Source: Pseudomonas sp. Bout1 (GTDB taxonomy: Bacteria > Pseudomonadota > Gammaproteobacteria > Pseudomonadales > Pseudomonadaceae). From it: DNA of 64,000 bases. The position numbers and the translations under genes were made by a program. The DNA lies in contig NZ_JAVIWK010000001.1 in NCBI RefSeq assembly GCF_034314165.1, forward strand, positions 4,603,001 through 4,667,000, given 5' to 3'. Positions 39,251-47,861 of the stretch are shown piece after piece; the stretch's first letter is position 1; every line of letters begins with the position of its first letter. The notes beneath the pieces were generated by a model. It was not told where the DNA came from, did no database searches, and was given only the letters and a program-made list of their open reading frames with translations.

Positions 39251-40831
39251 TCAGATCGCCTCAGCCATCAACAACTCCCGCGTATACGGATGCCGCGCAT
39301 CAGCAAAAAGCGCCGCCGTCTCCCCCTGCTCCACCACCCGCCCCTGACGCATCACCGCAATCCGGTCACACAACCGCGCAGCCACCCGCAAATCATGAGT
39401 AATAAACACAATGCTCAACTTCAACCGCCGCTGCAGCGACTCCAGCAGCTCCAGAATCTGCACCTGAATCAACGCATCAAGCGCCGACACACACTCATCG
39501 GCGATTAACACCTTAGGCTCCACCGCCAACGCCCGAGCGATACCTATGCGCTGCCGTTGCCCACCCGAAAACTCATGCGCAAACCGCTCAAACGCCGTCT
39601 CCGGCAACCCCACCAACCCCAGCAACTCCCTGGCCCGCCGTTCAGCATCAGCCTTGGAAACTCCGTGCACCAAAGGCCCGGTCATAATCATCTGCCCCAC
39701 CGTCTGCCGCGGATTAAGCGAAGCAAACGGATCCTGGAAAATCATCTGCACATCACGACGCAATGGCCGCAATTGCCCTTCAGACAACCCCGCCACCTCC
39801 CGTCCCAACCACTCGACCTGCCCGCTGTCCGCACGCAACAAACGCACCAGGCAGCGGCCCAAGGTCGACTTGCCCGAGCCCGACTCCCCCACAATCCCCA
39901 ACGTCTCACCCTCACGCAATTGCAACTGAACCGCGTCCAACGCCACCGTGGTGCGCCGCCCCCACCAGCCACTGCGGCTGCTGAACACCTTGCCCAACGC
40001 CTGTGCCTTCAGGACCACCGGGCCAACCACTCGCGTACGCGGCATCAGCGGTTGCGCCGACACCGCCGCAAGCAACTGCCGAGTGTAGCTTTCCCGGGGT
40101 ACACGCAATACCGCCTGCGCCGTGCCCTGCTCCACCACCCGGCCCCTTTCCAATACCAACACCCGGTCGGCAATCGCCTCGACCACGGCAAAATCGTGGG
40201 TGATAAACAACAGCGCCATGCCCTTGTCCCGCTGGATCTTGCGCAGCAGGTCGAGGATCTGCGCCTGGGTGGTCACATCCAGCGCCGAGGTCGGTTCATC
40301 GGCAATCAACAACGCCGGATCAAACGCCAGGGCCATGGCGATCACCACCCGCTGGCGCTGCCCACCCGACAGTTCAAACGGATAAGCCAGGCGCAGCCGC
40401 GCCGGCTCAGGCAAGCCGACATAACCGAGCAAATCCACCACCCGCTGACGCCGCACGCGCCCCGATGCCACGCCATGGGCGCGCAGGGTTTCGTCGATCT
40501 GTTCGCCCACGCGCAACAACGGATTGAGCGCGCTCATGGGCTCCTGGAACACCATGCTGATATCGCGCCCGCGCAGTTGGCGCATGGCCTCTTCGCTGTG
40601 CGTCGCCAGGTCTTCGTCACGAAACACCAAGCGTCCACTTTCCACCGTCAGCGGGTCCGGCAACTGGCGCAACAAAGCCTTGGCCAGCATCGACTTGCCG
40701 GAGCCCGATTCGCCCACCACACACAGGCATTCGCCACTGTTCAGTTGCAGTGACAGGTCATACAGCGCATGGCTGCGGTCTGCACCGGCCGGCAAGGCGA
40801 TACGCAAATGCTCAACACTCAACAACGTCAT
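39251..40831 (-). CDS. Peptide-type ABC transporter, fused double ATP-binding protein
   Basis: The 526-residue protein has two complete nucleotide-binding domains of the Dpp/Opp type. NBD1 (~1-255): [43 protein letters not shown]2 (~275-525): [40 protein letters not shown], in which the Walker B region has Cys for the usual Pro of DEP. The fused form is that of YejF/GsiA-type transporters. The start overlaps the upstream permease stop by 4 bases. It is the last gene of a four-gene sigma-54 operon importing a peptide-like or organosulfur solute; the stop codon lies 4 bases from a large repeat element. Confidence 0.92.
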   Translation of the reverse strand: MTLLSVEHLRIALPAGADRSHALYDLSLQLNSGECLCVVGESGSGKSMLAKALLRQLPDPLTVESGRLVFRDEDLATHSEEAMRQLRGRDISMVFQEPMSALNPLLRVGEQIDETLRAHGVASGRVRRQRVVDLLGYVGLPEPARLRLAYPFELSGGQRQRVVIAMALAFDPALLIADEPTSALDVTTQAQILDLLRKIQRDKGMALLFITHDFAVVEAIADRVLVLERGRVVEQGTAQAVLRVPRESYTRQLLAAVSAQPLMPRTRVVGPVVLKAQALGKVFSSRSGWWGRRTTVALDAVQLQLREGETLGIVGESGSGKSTLGRCLVRLLRADSGQVEWLGREVAGLSEGQLRPLRRDVQMIFQDPFASLNPRQTVGQMIMTGPLVHGVSKADAERRARELLGLVGLPETAFERFAHEFSGGQRQRIGIARALAVEPKVLIADECVSALDALIQVQILELLESLQRRLKLSIVFITHDLRVAARLCDRIAVMRQGRVVEQGETAALFADARHPYTRELLMAEAI

Positions 40832-41658
40832 ACTGACCTCCCTGGCTCAAAGGCCACACGCAAGCCTTCGCCCACCCGATTCACCGCCAGCACGCACAGC
40901 ACAATCGCCAGCCCCGGCAGAAAGCTCATCCACCAGGCATCCCGCAGCAAGCCACGGGAGGCGTTGATCATGTAGCCCCAGCTCATGGCCTCCGGGTCGC
41001 TCAAGCCGAGAAATGCCAGCGCCGCTTCGGTGAGGATCGCTGTGGCCATCACAAAGGTCATGGTCACCAGTAACGGCGCCAGGGCATTGGGCAGGATTTG
41101 CTGGGTGATGATCCCCAGCGGTGACTGCCCCAGCACCCGCGCGGCCTGTACGAACTCGCGCTGGCGCAAGGTCAGGAATTCACTGCGCACCAACCGCGCC
41201 ACCGCCGGCCAGGCCACGAGTGCGATTGCCAGCACGATAGAGAACAACGAAGGCTCAAGGATCGCCACCAGAATCACCGCCAGCACCAGCTGTGGAATGA
41301 TCTGGAAGAACTCAGCAACGCGCATCAGCATGCCGTCGAGCCAGCCACCGAAATAGCCCGCGAGGGCCCCCACCAGCAGGCCGACCACCAAGGTCGCCAG
41401 GCTGGCCAGGGCCCCCACCGCCAGGGACACCCGCGCGCCGTACAGTAGACCGATGGCGAGGTCGCGACCGAGCAGGTCACTGCCCAGCCAATGGGCCGAA
41501 TCGTGGAACGGCGCGAGCATCGGCTGGCTGTTCATTTCCCACGGCGAACTGCTGGTGAGCCAGGGTGCGGCGATCGCCAACAACGTCAGCAGCAACAAAA
41601 ACAACGCACCTGTCAACGCCGACGGCTGACGCACAAAACGTCGAAGAACCTGCATCAA
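40828..41658 (-). CDS. ABC transporter permease (DppC/GsiD-like)
   Basis: The 276-residue permease has an N-terminal TM (LTGALFLLLLTLLAIAAPW), the OppC-type N-terminal region HWLGSDLLGRDLAIGLLYGARVSL and five further TM helices. The EAA loop reads EFVQAARVLGQSPLGIITQQILPN. It overlaps both neighbours by 4 bases (ATGA). It forms the translocation pore with the second permease. Confidence 0.92.
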   Translation of the reverse strand: MMQVLRRFVRQPSALTGALFLLLLTLLAIAAPWLTSSSPWEMNSQPMLAPFHDSAHWLGSDLLGRDLAIGLLYGARVSLAVGALASLATLVVGLLVGALAGYFGGWLDGMLMRVAEFFQIIPQLVLAVILVAILEPSLFSIVLAIALVAWPAVARLVRSEFLTLRQREFVQAARVLGQSPLGIITQQILPNALAPLLVTMTFVMATAILTEAALAFLGLSDPEAMSWGYMINASRGLLRDAWWMSFLPGLAIVLCVLAVNRVGEGLRVAFEPGRSV

Positions 41659-42632
41659 CCTTGCACTCCTGCACCGATACGCGGGTCGAGGAAACGACAG
41701 ATCACATCGGTCAGCACGTTAAAACCCACCACCAGAATCGAGATCACCAGAAAACCACCCATCAACACGCCGTAATCCCTCTGGGCCAGCGAGTCGTACA
41801 TCAAACGGCCAATCCCCGGCCAGGAATACACCACCTCCACCAGCAGCGCGCCGCTGGCCAACTGGCCCAATTGCAAACCGGCAAACGTGACCACCGGCAA
41901 CAGCGCATTGCGCAGCACGTGCACATACAGAATCCGCCTCGGGTGCAGGCCCTTGGCGTGGGCCGTGCGCACGTATTCCTGGCCGAGGGCATCGAGCACC
42001 GCGGCGCGGGTCAGGTGGATATACAGGGCAAGGAACAGCACGCTCAACGACACGCACGGCAACAGTAGATGCTTGAGCCGGTCGACCAGGGAAAAGTCCT
42101 GCGCCACCGTCTCCATGCCGAACGCCGGCAACCAATCGAGGCTGACGGAGAACAGCAGGATCAGCAGCATCGCCAGCCAGAACGTCGGCATCGCGTACAA
42201 CAGCAACGCGCCGTGGGAGATCACGCCGTCGAGCCAATGACGTTTCTGCCGGGCCCGCGCGGCCAGCGTACCGAGGGTGACGCCCAGCACCGATGACAGC
42301 AAAAAGGCCGAGCCCATCAGGGCCAAGGTCGCCGGCAAGCGCTCGGCAATCAGCGACCACACCGAGGTCTGGTTGCGATAGGAATAGCCCAGGTCCAGAT
42401 GGGCAATATTGCCCAGGTAGATCAGCAGCTGCGTCAGCAGGGGCTTGTCCAGGCCCATAGTCTGGCGCAGGTGTTCGATGAACTGCACGTCGTCCACGCC
42501 CGCCTCACCGGCCAACAACAGCGCCGGGTCGCCCGGCGCCAGGCGGATCAGCAAAAAGCCCAGCACCAGCACCGCCACAATCATCAACAGCGCCTTGACC
42601 AGACGGCCGCTGAAATACCGCAGCCCGTTCAT
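41655..42632 (-). CDS. ABC transporter permease (DppB/GsiC-like)
   Basis: The 325-residue permease has a DppB-type start (RLVKALLMIVAVLVLGFLLIRLAPGDPALLLAGE), six TM helices and the EAA loop EYVRTAHAKGLHPRRILYVHVLRN. It overlaps the substrate-binding-protein gene upstream and the second permease downstream by 4 bases each, indicating one polycistronic unit. Confidence 0.92.
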   Translation of the reverse strand: MNGLRYFSGRLVKALLMIVAVLVLGFLLIRLAPGDPALLLAGEAGVDDVQFIEHLRQTMGLDKPLLTQLLIYLGNIAHLDLGYSYRNQTSVWSLIAERLPATLALMGSAFLLSSVLGVTLGTLAARARQKRHWLDGVISHGALLLYAMPTFWLAMLLILLFSVSLDWLPAFGMETVAQDFSLVDRLKHLLLPCVSLSVLFLALYIHLTRAAVLDALGQEYVRTAHAKGLHPRRILYVHVLRNALLPVVTFAGLQLGQLASGALLVEVVYSWPGIGRLMYDSLAQRDYGVLMGGFLVISILVVGFNVLTDVICRFLDPRIGAGVQG

Positions 42633-44212
42633 GGCGCAGGCGCCTCGAGGTAGACGCTTTCGTAGTCTTCGTTAAGGCTGGTGGCGGTTTGCAGCAGGTT
42701 TTTCACCTCTTTGTGGAACAGCGTCGGGTAGCGCATTTCGAAGATCGGCGCGATCGGCAGGTCGGTGTTCAGCACGCTTTCCAACTGGCTGTAGAGTTTG
42801 GTGCGCTCCGGGCCTTCCGGGGTATTGGCGACTTGGGTCCACAGCGCATCGGCCTCGGGGCTGTTATAGCCGCTGACGTTGGCGAACGGCGAGGTCTTGA
42901 GGATGTAGTCGGAGCGGTACAGGTAAGCGTTGGTCAGGTAGGGGTCGCCGATCTGGAAGATGAAGTTATAGGTCAGGTCGAAGTCCCAGTCGCTGACGCG
43001 CTGGAACCAGGTGGCTGCGTCGGAGGTGACCACTTGCACCTTGAAGCCCAGCGGTTGCAGGGCTTGCTTGGTGTACTCGGCCAGGCGCTCCCAGGCGCCG
43101 CCCTTCTCACCGTTGAGCAGGCGGATCCGCACCGCGCCCACGTCCACGCCAGACTCGGCAATCAATGCCTTGGCCTTTTTCACGTCGTAGGTGTATTGCG
43201 GCAATTGCGGGTCGTGGTACGGCGAGGTGGACACGAACTGACCCGGCGCGACCTTGCCCGAGCCAAAGAAAATGTTGTCGACAATGAACTGGCGGTTCAG
43301 CGCATACAGGATCGCCTGGCGCACCTTGGGATTGTTCAGCGGCGGCTTGCGCGTGTTGATCTGCAGGAAGGCCAGGCCGGAGTACAGCTCCCAGCCTTTT
43401 TCCGAAGACTGCACGTTTGGCAAGGCGGTCAGGCGCTTGAGGTCGGAATAGTCGGCATCCCCGCTGCGCAGTACTTGCACGTCGTCACGTTCGAAGGCGG
43501 CCGCGCGGGAAGATCCATCCGGGATCACGTGGAAGATGATGCCGTCCAGATGTGGCAGGCCTTTTTTCCAGTAGTCCGGGTTCTTCGCCAGCTTGATATA
43601 GGCGCCGCGCTTCCACTCTACAAACACGAACGGGCCGGTGCCGACGGGCTTGAGGTTGTAGGGGTTGTTGCGAAAGTCGGTGTTCTCGTAGAGGTGCCTG
43701 GGCACGACAGGACGCAGCCCGCTGCCCAAGGCAGAGAGCAGCGGTGCGAAGGGTTTCTTGAGCTGGAAGACCACTTGCAGCGGGCCCTTGGCCGTGATGC
43801 TCGCGACGTATTCGGTGAAGACCCCGCCCAGGCGCTTGTCCACTTCGGGGTAGAAGGTCTGGAAGCTGAACACCACGTCATCGGCGGTGAAGGCGTGGCC
43901 GTCGTGCCAGCGCACGCCGTCCTGCAAATCGAAAGTGTAGGTCAGGCCATCCGGGGAGACGGTCCAGGACTTGGCCAACACCGGCTTGGGTTTGAGGTCG
44001 GTGTCGAAGGTCAGCAGGCCCTGGAGGATCTTGCCGCTGACGTACTGGGTGGATACGTGGCTGACCACCCCGTGCATCAGCGACGGCGGCTCGGGTTGGG
44101 CCACCAGGTTCAGCACGCCGCCGTCATGGGGTTGCGCCTGAGCGGTGCCGGCCAGCAGCACGGCGCCAAGTCCCAGGTATGAGAGGACACGGCGAAAGGA
44201 TAAAGGGCGCAT
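42629..44212 (-). CDS. ABC transporter periplasmic solute-binding protein, family 5 (peptide/nickel type)
   Basis: The 527-residue protein has a signal peptide (RVLSYLGLGAVLLAGTAQAQ) and the SBP_bac_5 fold: AKSWTVSPDGLTYTFDLQDGVRWHDG, FAPLLSALGSGLRPVVPRHLYE, and KVRQAILYALNRQFIVDNIF. It captures the transported solute in the periplasm. It is first in the operon; its start is 25 bases from the predicted +1 of a sigma-54 promoter (44247-44262). Family members bind peptides, glutathione, opines or nickel chelates. The neighbouring monooxygenases and peptidase suggest a sulfur- or amide-containing solute, as inference only. Confidence 0.9.
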   Translation of the reverse strand: MRPLSFRRVLSYLGLGAVLLAGTAQAQPHDGGVLNLVAQPEPPSLMHGVVSHVSTQYVSGKILQGLLTFDTDLKPKPVLAKSWTVSPDGLTYTFDLQDGVRWHDGHAFTADDVVFSFQTFYPEVDKRLGGVFTEYVASITAKGPLQVVFQLKKPFAPLLSALGSGLRPVVPRHLYENTDFRNNPYNLKPVGTGPFVFVEWKRGAYIKLAKNPDYWKKGLPHLDGIIFHVIPDGSSRAAAFERDDVQVLRSGDADYSDLKRLTALPNVQSSEKGWELYSGLAFLQINTRKPPLNNPKVRQAILYALNRQFIVDNIFFGSGKVAPGQFVSTSPYHDPQLPQYTYDVKKAKALIAESGVDVGAVRIRLLNGEKGGAWERLAEYTKQALQPLGFKVQVVTSDAATWFQRVSDWDFDLTYNFIFQIGDPYLTNAYLYRSDYILKTSPFANVSGYNSPEADALWTQVANTPEGPERTKLYSQLESVLNTDLPIAPIFEMRYPTLFHKEVKNLLQTATSLNEDYESVYLEAPAP

Positions 44213-44246
44213 GGAGATTCCTTGGCTAAGGTTTTGTCAGGGATTT

Positions 44247-44262
44247 AGCAAGGGCTGTGCCA
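44247..44262 (-). promoter_or_regulatory. Sigma-54 promoter of the ABC transporter operon
   Basis: Read on the minus strand: TGGCACAGCCCTTGCT, i.e. TGGCAC-N5-TTGC with -24 GG and -12 GC correctly spaced. The predicted +1 is ~44237, 25 bases before the solute-binding-protein ATG. The same 16-mer occurs before the P1 peptidase gene. Confidence 0.85.
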
Positions 44263-44347
44263 TGGGCGGATGGGCTGGGATTTGCGGTGCGCGTGGGCCG
44301 TGGCAGTGATGAAAAAACCACAGTGGCCAGGCCGAGTGTGCAAAAAG

Positions 44348-44377
44348 CAACAGCGGCTCGCGGCCCGCCTGCTGTAA
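44348..44377. promoter_or_regulatory. Candidate enhancer (bEBP site) between divergent sigma-54 promoters
   Basis: CAACAGC...GCTGTAA dyad, preceded by AAAAAG and followed by ACAC, between the ABC and TPR promoters. The same arrangement (AAAAACCAACAG...CTGTTAG...AACAC) occurs at 47675-47699 between the other two. Activator identity unknown. Confidence 0.45.
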
Positions 44378-44395
44378 ACACAAGGCCTTGCTGGC

Positions 44396-44411
44396 TGGCA
44401 CAAGGTTTGCC
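44396..44411 (+). promoter_or_regulatory. Sigma-54 promoter of the TPR gene
   Basis: TGGCACAAGGTTTGCC has TGGCAC-N5-TTGC. The predicted +1 (~44422) lies downstream of the longest possible ORF start and so supports ATG 44448 as the true start of the TPR protein. Confidence 0.8.
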
Positions 44412-44447
44412 CCTGTAACGTCCTCTGAACCCACGAGCGTGAACCGC

Positions 44448-45800
44448 ATGTCACTGGATTACCTGGGCAACCCCATCGATACCCTCAACCCCGCCACCCG
44501 TCAGGGCCTGGATGACTTCGTCGGTGGTTTCCTCGGCTATCAGCCCCGTGCCGAAGGCATTCTCGCGGCGGCCGATGCCGACCCGGACTCCGCGCTGGCC
44601 AACGGGTTTGCCGGCTTGCTGTTGATGTTTATCGAGTCGCCCGAAGGCCCCGCACTGGCCGAGAAATACCGCCGGCGCGCGGCTGCGGTTAACTCGCAAC
44701 ATCCCCGGTCGCTGCTGTATCTGGAGTTGCTGCAGGCCTGGATCCGCGATGAGCTGGATGAGGCGCTGCGCCTCAGTGAATACCTGCTGGACCGTTATCC
44801 ACGAGACTTGTTTGCCGCCAAGCTCAACCAGTACCTGGAGTTCAACCGGGGTAACTGGCCGGCGCTGCTGCGCATCGGCCTCAAGGCCACGGCGGGTGCG
44901 CCGGATATCGCCCACAGTCACGGCTTGCTGGCGTTTGCTTATGAGCAGTGTCATCTGCTGGAAGAAGCCGAAGCCAGCGCACGAGAGGCCTTGCGTTTGC
45001 AGGCGTCGGAGCCATGGGCGCATCACGCGCTGGCCCATGTGATGCTGACGCAGGGGCGCATCGAGGAAGGTATCGGGTTTCTGGAGGGCGTGAAGCATCA
45101 CTGGGACGGGTTGAACTCGTTTATGTACACCCATAACTGGTGGCACCTGGCGTTGTTTTATCTGGCCCGTGGTGAGGATCAGCGGGTGCTGGAGATTTAT
45201 GACCGGCATGTGTGGGGGATCCTGCCGGAGTACTCGCAGGACCAGGTGGGGGCGGTATCGTTGCTGGCGCGCCTGGAATTGGCCGGGATTGATGTGGGTG
45301 AGCGCTGGCAGGCGTTGGCGCCTTACCTGCAGCGGCGGGTTGCGGATGCGGTGCAGCCGTTTTTGAGTGTGCAGTATTTGTATGGGTTGGCCCGGGCGGG
45401 CAAGCCTGAGGCGGATCAGTTGCTGGCGGCGTTGCGGCGCCACAGCCTTGATGCGCGGCCAGTGTGGGGGGAAGTCAGCTTGCCGCTGGCAGAGGGGTTG
45501 TTGGCGCACGCCCGGGGGGATGCACAGCGGGCGCTGGAGCAGTTGGGGATTGCGCTGCCACGGTTGAACGAGATTGGCGGCAGTCATGCCCAGCGGGATT
45601 TGTTTGCGCAGGTGGAGCTGGATGCGCGGTTGCGGGTTGGGGATTGGCTCGGGGCGCAGCAAACGCTGGAATTGCGCCGACGGTATGACGGGCTGGATGT
45701 GCCTACGAATCGGGCTTTGGTGGTGGTGTATGAGGCTTTGGGGTTGCCTGAGCAGGCGCTACGGGCGCGGGCGCGGATTGGGGGTATATCCGTTATTTAG
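44448..45800 (+). CDS. TPR protein (TTC38-like), function unknown
   Basis: The ~450-residue alpha-helical protein has no signal peptide and resembles tetratricopeptide-repeat protein 38. Helix-turn-helix repeats are evident around ALAFAYEQCHLLEEAEASARE and HHALAHVMLTQGRIEEGIGFLEG, with the family-typical HNWWHLALFYLARGE. The start at ATG 44448 (MSLDYLGNPIDTL) is supported by the sigma-54 promoter position. The reading frame runs into the left terminus of a large inverted-repeat element: the last codons (GGISVI) and the TAG stop are repeat sequence, so the native C-terminus has been replaced or lost. It is divergent from the ABC operon and shares its regulatory region. A cytosolic accessory role in the same pathway is inferred. 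Confidence 0.82.
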   Translation: MSLDYLGNPIDTLNPATRQGLDDFVGGFLGYQPRAEGILAAADADPDSALANGFAGLLLMFIESPEGPALAEKYRRRAAAVNSQHPRSLLYLELLQAWIRDELDEALRLSEYLLDRYPRDLFAAKLNQYLEFNRGNWPALLRIGLKATAGAPDIAHSHGLLAFAYEQCHLLEEAEASAREALRLQASEPWAHHALAHVMLTQGRIEEGIGFLEGVKHHWDGLNSFMYTHNWWHLALFYLARGEDQRVLEIYDRHVWGILPEYSQDQVGAVSLLARLELAGIDVGERWQALAPYLQRRVADAVQPFLSVQYLYGLARAGKPEADQLLAALRRHSLDARPVWGEVSLPLAEGLLAHARGDAQRALEQLGIALPRLNEIGGSHAQRDLFAQVELDARLRVGDWLGAQQTLELRRRYDGLDVPTNRALVVVYEALGLPEQALRARARIGGISVI

Positions 45801-46558
45801 GTGATGGCTGATATGGGTTCCGCTCTTACAGCGGCTCACTTTTGAACAGCGCAAAAGTAAGCAAAACGCTCTTGCCCCACCACTCGGCACCTCGCTTAGG
45901 CTCGGTGTGCCCTCACTCCGGCTTTGGACCGTGGGCCGCCGTCATGGGCCATCCCTGGCCCAGGACGGCTAACCCGGCGTCCTGCCGGGTTACCCACGCT
46001 CCAAAGCCTGCGTTCGGCCAGCGTGGTTGACGGGGCGCCTAAGATCAAGATCACAAGCAGATCAAGAACACAGCGGCCTACAGGCCGGCTTGAGTGTTAA
46101 AAGCAACAGCAGAATCAAAGGCGGGCACGGTTCAAATGTAGGAGCTGGCTTGCCTGCGATGGCATCGCCTCTGTGTATCTGAAAGACCGAGTTGCCTGCA
46201 TCGCCGGCAAGCCAGCTCCTACAGCTTTTGCTCTGGCTTTTAACACTCAGGTCGGCTTTCAGGCCGCCGTGCCATTGATCTTGCTGTTGATCTTGATCTG
46301 ACTGCCCCATTCAGCCCGAGGCCGAACGCAGGGATTGAGGAGCGGGTAAACCGGCAGGACGCCGGTTTAGCCGCGACGGGCCAGGGACGGGCCGTCGCGG
46401 CGGCCCGCGGAGCAATTCCGGAGTGAGGGAACACCGAGCCTAAGCGAGGTGCCGACAGGCGGGGCAGAGCGTTTTGGTTACTTTTGCGCTTTTCAAAAGT
46501 GACCCGCTGTAAGAGCGGAACCAATAGCCGCCGTTACCTAAATAACGGATATACACCC
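45781..46558. repeat. Long inverted-repeat intergenic element, copy 2
   Basis: This is a ~780-base element nearly identical to copy 1, with terminal inverted repeats GGGTATATCCGTTATTTAGG (left) and its complement at the right end (CCTAAATAACGGATATACACCC). A REPIN (46137-46222) lies in the centre. It lies between convergent genes, overlaps the end of the TPR CDS, and stops about five bases before the P1 peptidase stop. There is no transposase inside; presumably it is mobilised in trans or spread by recombination. Confidence 0.85.
46137..46222. repeat. REPIN nested in inverted-repeat element copy 2
   Basis: TGTAGGAGCTGGCTTGCCTG with its inverted partner GGCAAGCCAGCTCCTACA; same position as in copy 1. 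Confidence 0.85.
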
Positions 46559-46562
46559 AACC

Positions 46563-47555
46563 CTAACCCCGCGCAGCAAACACCCCCCGAGCAATCGACC
46601 GGGCCACACAATCAGCCGCCGCCGACCCAATCCGCCCAATTTCCACCTGCCGCCGAGGCCCATCCGTCACCTCCACCGCCCCCGAGGCCAACGCAAACAC
46701 CGTATCCCCATCAAACGGCAAATGCGCCGGCCGCACCGCGCGGGCAATCCCGTCCTGGGCCATAATCGCCACCCGCTTGCACTCGGCAACCGTCAACCGC
46801 GCCGTACTCGCCACCACGACCAGCGTGGTATTGGCCCCCGCTTGCAGGCGCCCCATGGAATCCAGCCGCGACAACTCCGGCATCGGATCACTGCAATCCA
46901 TCTCCGTCACCGGCCGCGCCCCACCAAACTCCCCCGCCACCTCCCAAGGCCAGGCCCAGAACGTTTCACCATCAGGCATGTAGACCGACCCAATCGGGTT
47001 GGCCACGACCAAGGCGGCCACGACCAACCCGTCGCCCAGATCCAGGGACGCCGTACCCAGCCCACCTTTCAAAACCCCAGCCATCGCCCCACGCCCAGCC
47101 CCGACAGAACCCAGCTCAAAGTCCGCACCGGCATTGGCCAATGCCTCGAACCCCAACCGCCGATACGGCGGCTCCAGGCCCCAATCCTTGTCACCGCCAT
47201 TTGCCAAATCATGCAACACCGCCGCCGGCACAATAGGAATCGCCGGCGCACCCGGTTTCAAATGCAGCCCAACCTGGTCCTGGGACAACTTCGCCGCCAC
47301 CGCATCCGCGGCCCCCAGGCCAAACACCGAACCTCCGGCAAACACCAGGGCGTGAAGCTGTCCGACCATGTTCTCCGGCTCCAGCGCCGCGGTTTCACGA
47401 CCGCCCGGGCCACCGCCGCGAATGTCGATACTGGCCGTCCAGAAACCATCGGGGCGGATCACCGTAACGCCGGTATCGGCGTGCAGGTCTGTAGCGTGGC
47501 CAACCTCAAGGCCGGGAATATCAGTGAGGGCGTTACGCGGGCCGGGTCTAGGCAT
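46563..47555 (-). CDS. P1 family peptidase (DmpA/NylC-like Ntn-type hydrolase)
   Basis: The 330-residue enzyme belongs to the DmpA/BapA/NylC family, which self-cleaves between the large and small subunits to expose an N-terminal nucleophile. Here the site is likely in AGANTTLVVVAST (Thr nucleophile, ~245). Family landmarks are DIPGLEVGHATD, ALVFAGGSVFGLGAADAV and VGAGRGAMAG. Relatives hydrolyse beta- or D-amino-acid amides, N-terminal amino-acid amides or nylon oligomers; no signal peptide is evident, so it is cytoplasmic. Its own sigma-54 promoter (47595-47610) places it in the same regulon as the ABC importer. It could open an amide bond in the imported compound; the substrate is unknown. 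Confidence 0.88.
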   Translation of the reverse strand: MPRPGPRNALTDIPGLEVGHATDLHADTGVTVIRPDGFWTASIDIRGGGPGGRETAALEPENMVGQLHALVFAGGSVFGLGAADAVAAKLSQDQVGLHLKPGAPAIPIVPAAVLHDLANGGDKDWGLEPPYRRLGFEALANAGADFELGSVGAGRGAMAGVLKGGLGTASLDLGDGLVVAALVVANPIGSVYMPDGETFWAWPWEVAGEFGGARPVTEMDCSDPMPELSRLDSMGRLQAGANTTLVVVASTARLTVAECKRVAIMAQDGIARAVRPAHLPFDGDTVFALASGAVEVTDGPRRQVEIGRIGSAAADCVARSIARGVFAARG

Positions 47556-47594
47556 ACAGAAAAGCTTCCTTGGGTTCAGGTATGCCGTGGGAAG

Positions 47595-47610
47595 AGCAAG
47601 GGCTGTGCCA
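47595..47610 (-). promoter_or_regulatory. Sigma-54 promoter of the P1 peptidase gene
   Basis: Minus strand TGGCACAGCCCTTGCT, identical over 16 bases to the ABC-operon promoter. Predicted +1 at ~47584, about 29 bases before the ATG. Confidence 0.85.
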
Positions 47611-47674
47611 AGGAGACGCTCCCCAGCCCCACAGTACGCCGGATAACTCGCGCAAAAATCCGCTGCACAAAAAC

Positions 47675-47699
47675 CAACAGCCTGCCCTCGCGCCTGTTA
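47675..47699. promoter_or_regulatory. Candidate enhancer dyad between P1 peptidase and TonB receptor promoters
   Basis: CAACAG-N13-CTGTTA, about 65 bases from each flanking -24 element, a usual distance for a bacterial enhancer-binding protein. It matches the dyad at 44348-44377. The rest of the ~300-base gap holds only the two promoters. Confidence 0.5.
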
Positions 47700-47762
47700 G
47701 AAAAACACCAACCATTGCCCCAGCCGCCTGGCAACTCCTTGTTATCCAAGTCTTTTCAGCGA

Positions 47763-47778
47763 TGGCACAGCCTTTGCT
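47763..47778 (+). promoter_or_regulatory. Sigma-54 promoter of the TonB receptor/monooxygenase operon
   Basis: TGGCACAGCCTTTGCT, one base different from the other two 16-mers. The predicted +1 is ~47789, giving a ~73-base leader to the receptor start. Confidence 0.85.
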
Positions 47779-47861
47779 CTCCTGCCTCCACCAGAGCTTG
47801 AACTCAACAAGCCGACCTCGAACAAGGCTCGTCGCCTAACCACACTGGAGTGCTGCACATC

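Noticed and set aside
44388..44447. Upstream start for the TPR protein
   Set aside because: It overlaps the sigma-54 promoter and precedes the predicted transcription start.
47850..47861. GTG start for the TonB receptor
   Set aside because: The GTG overlaps the GGAG element itself, so the ATG at 47862 is preferred.
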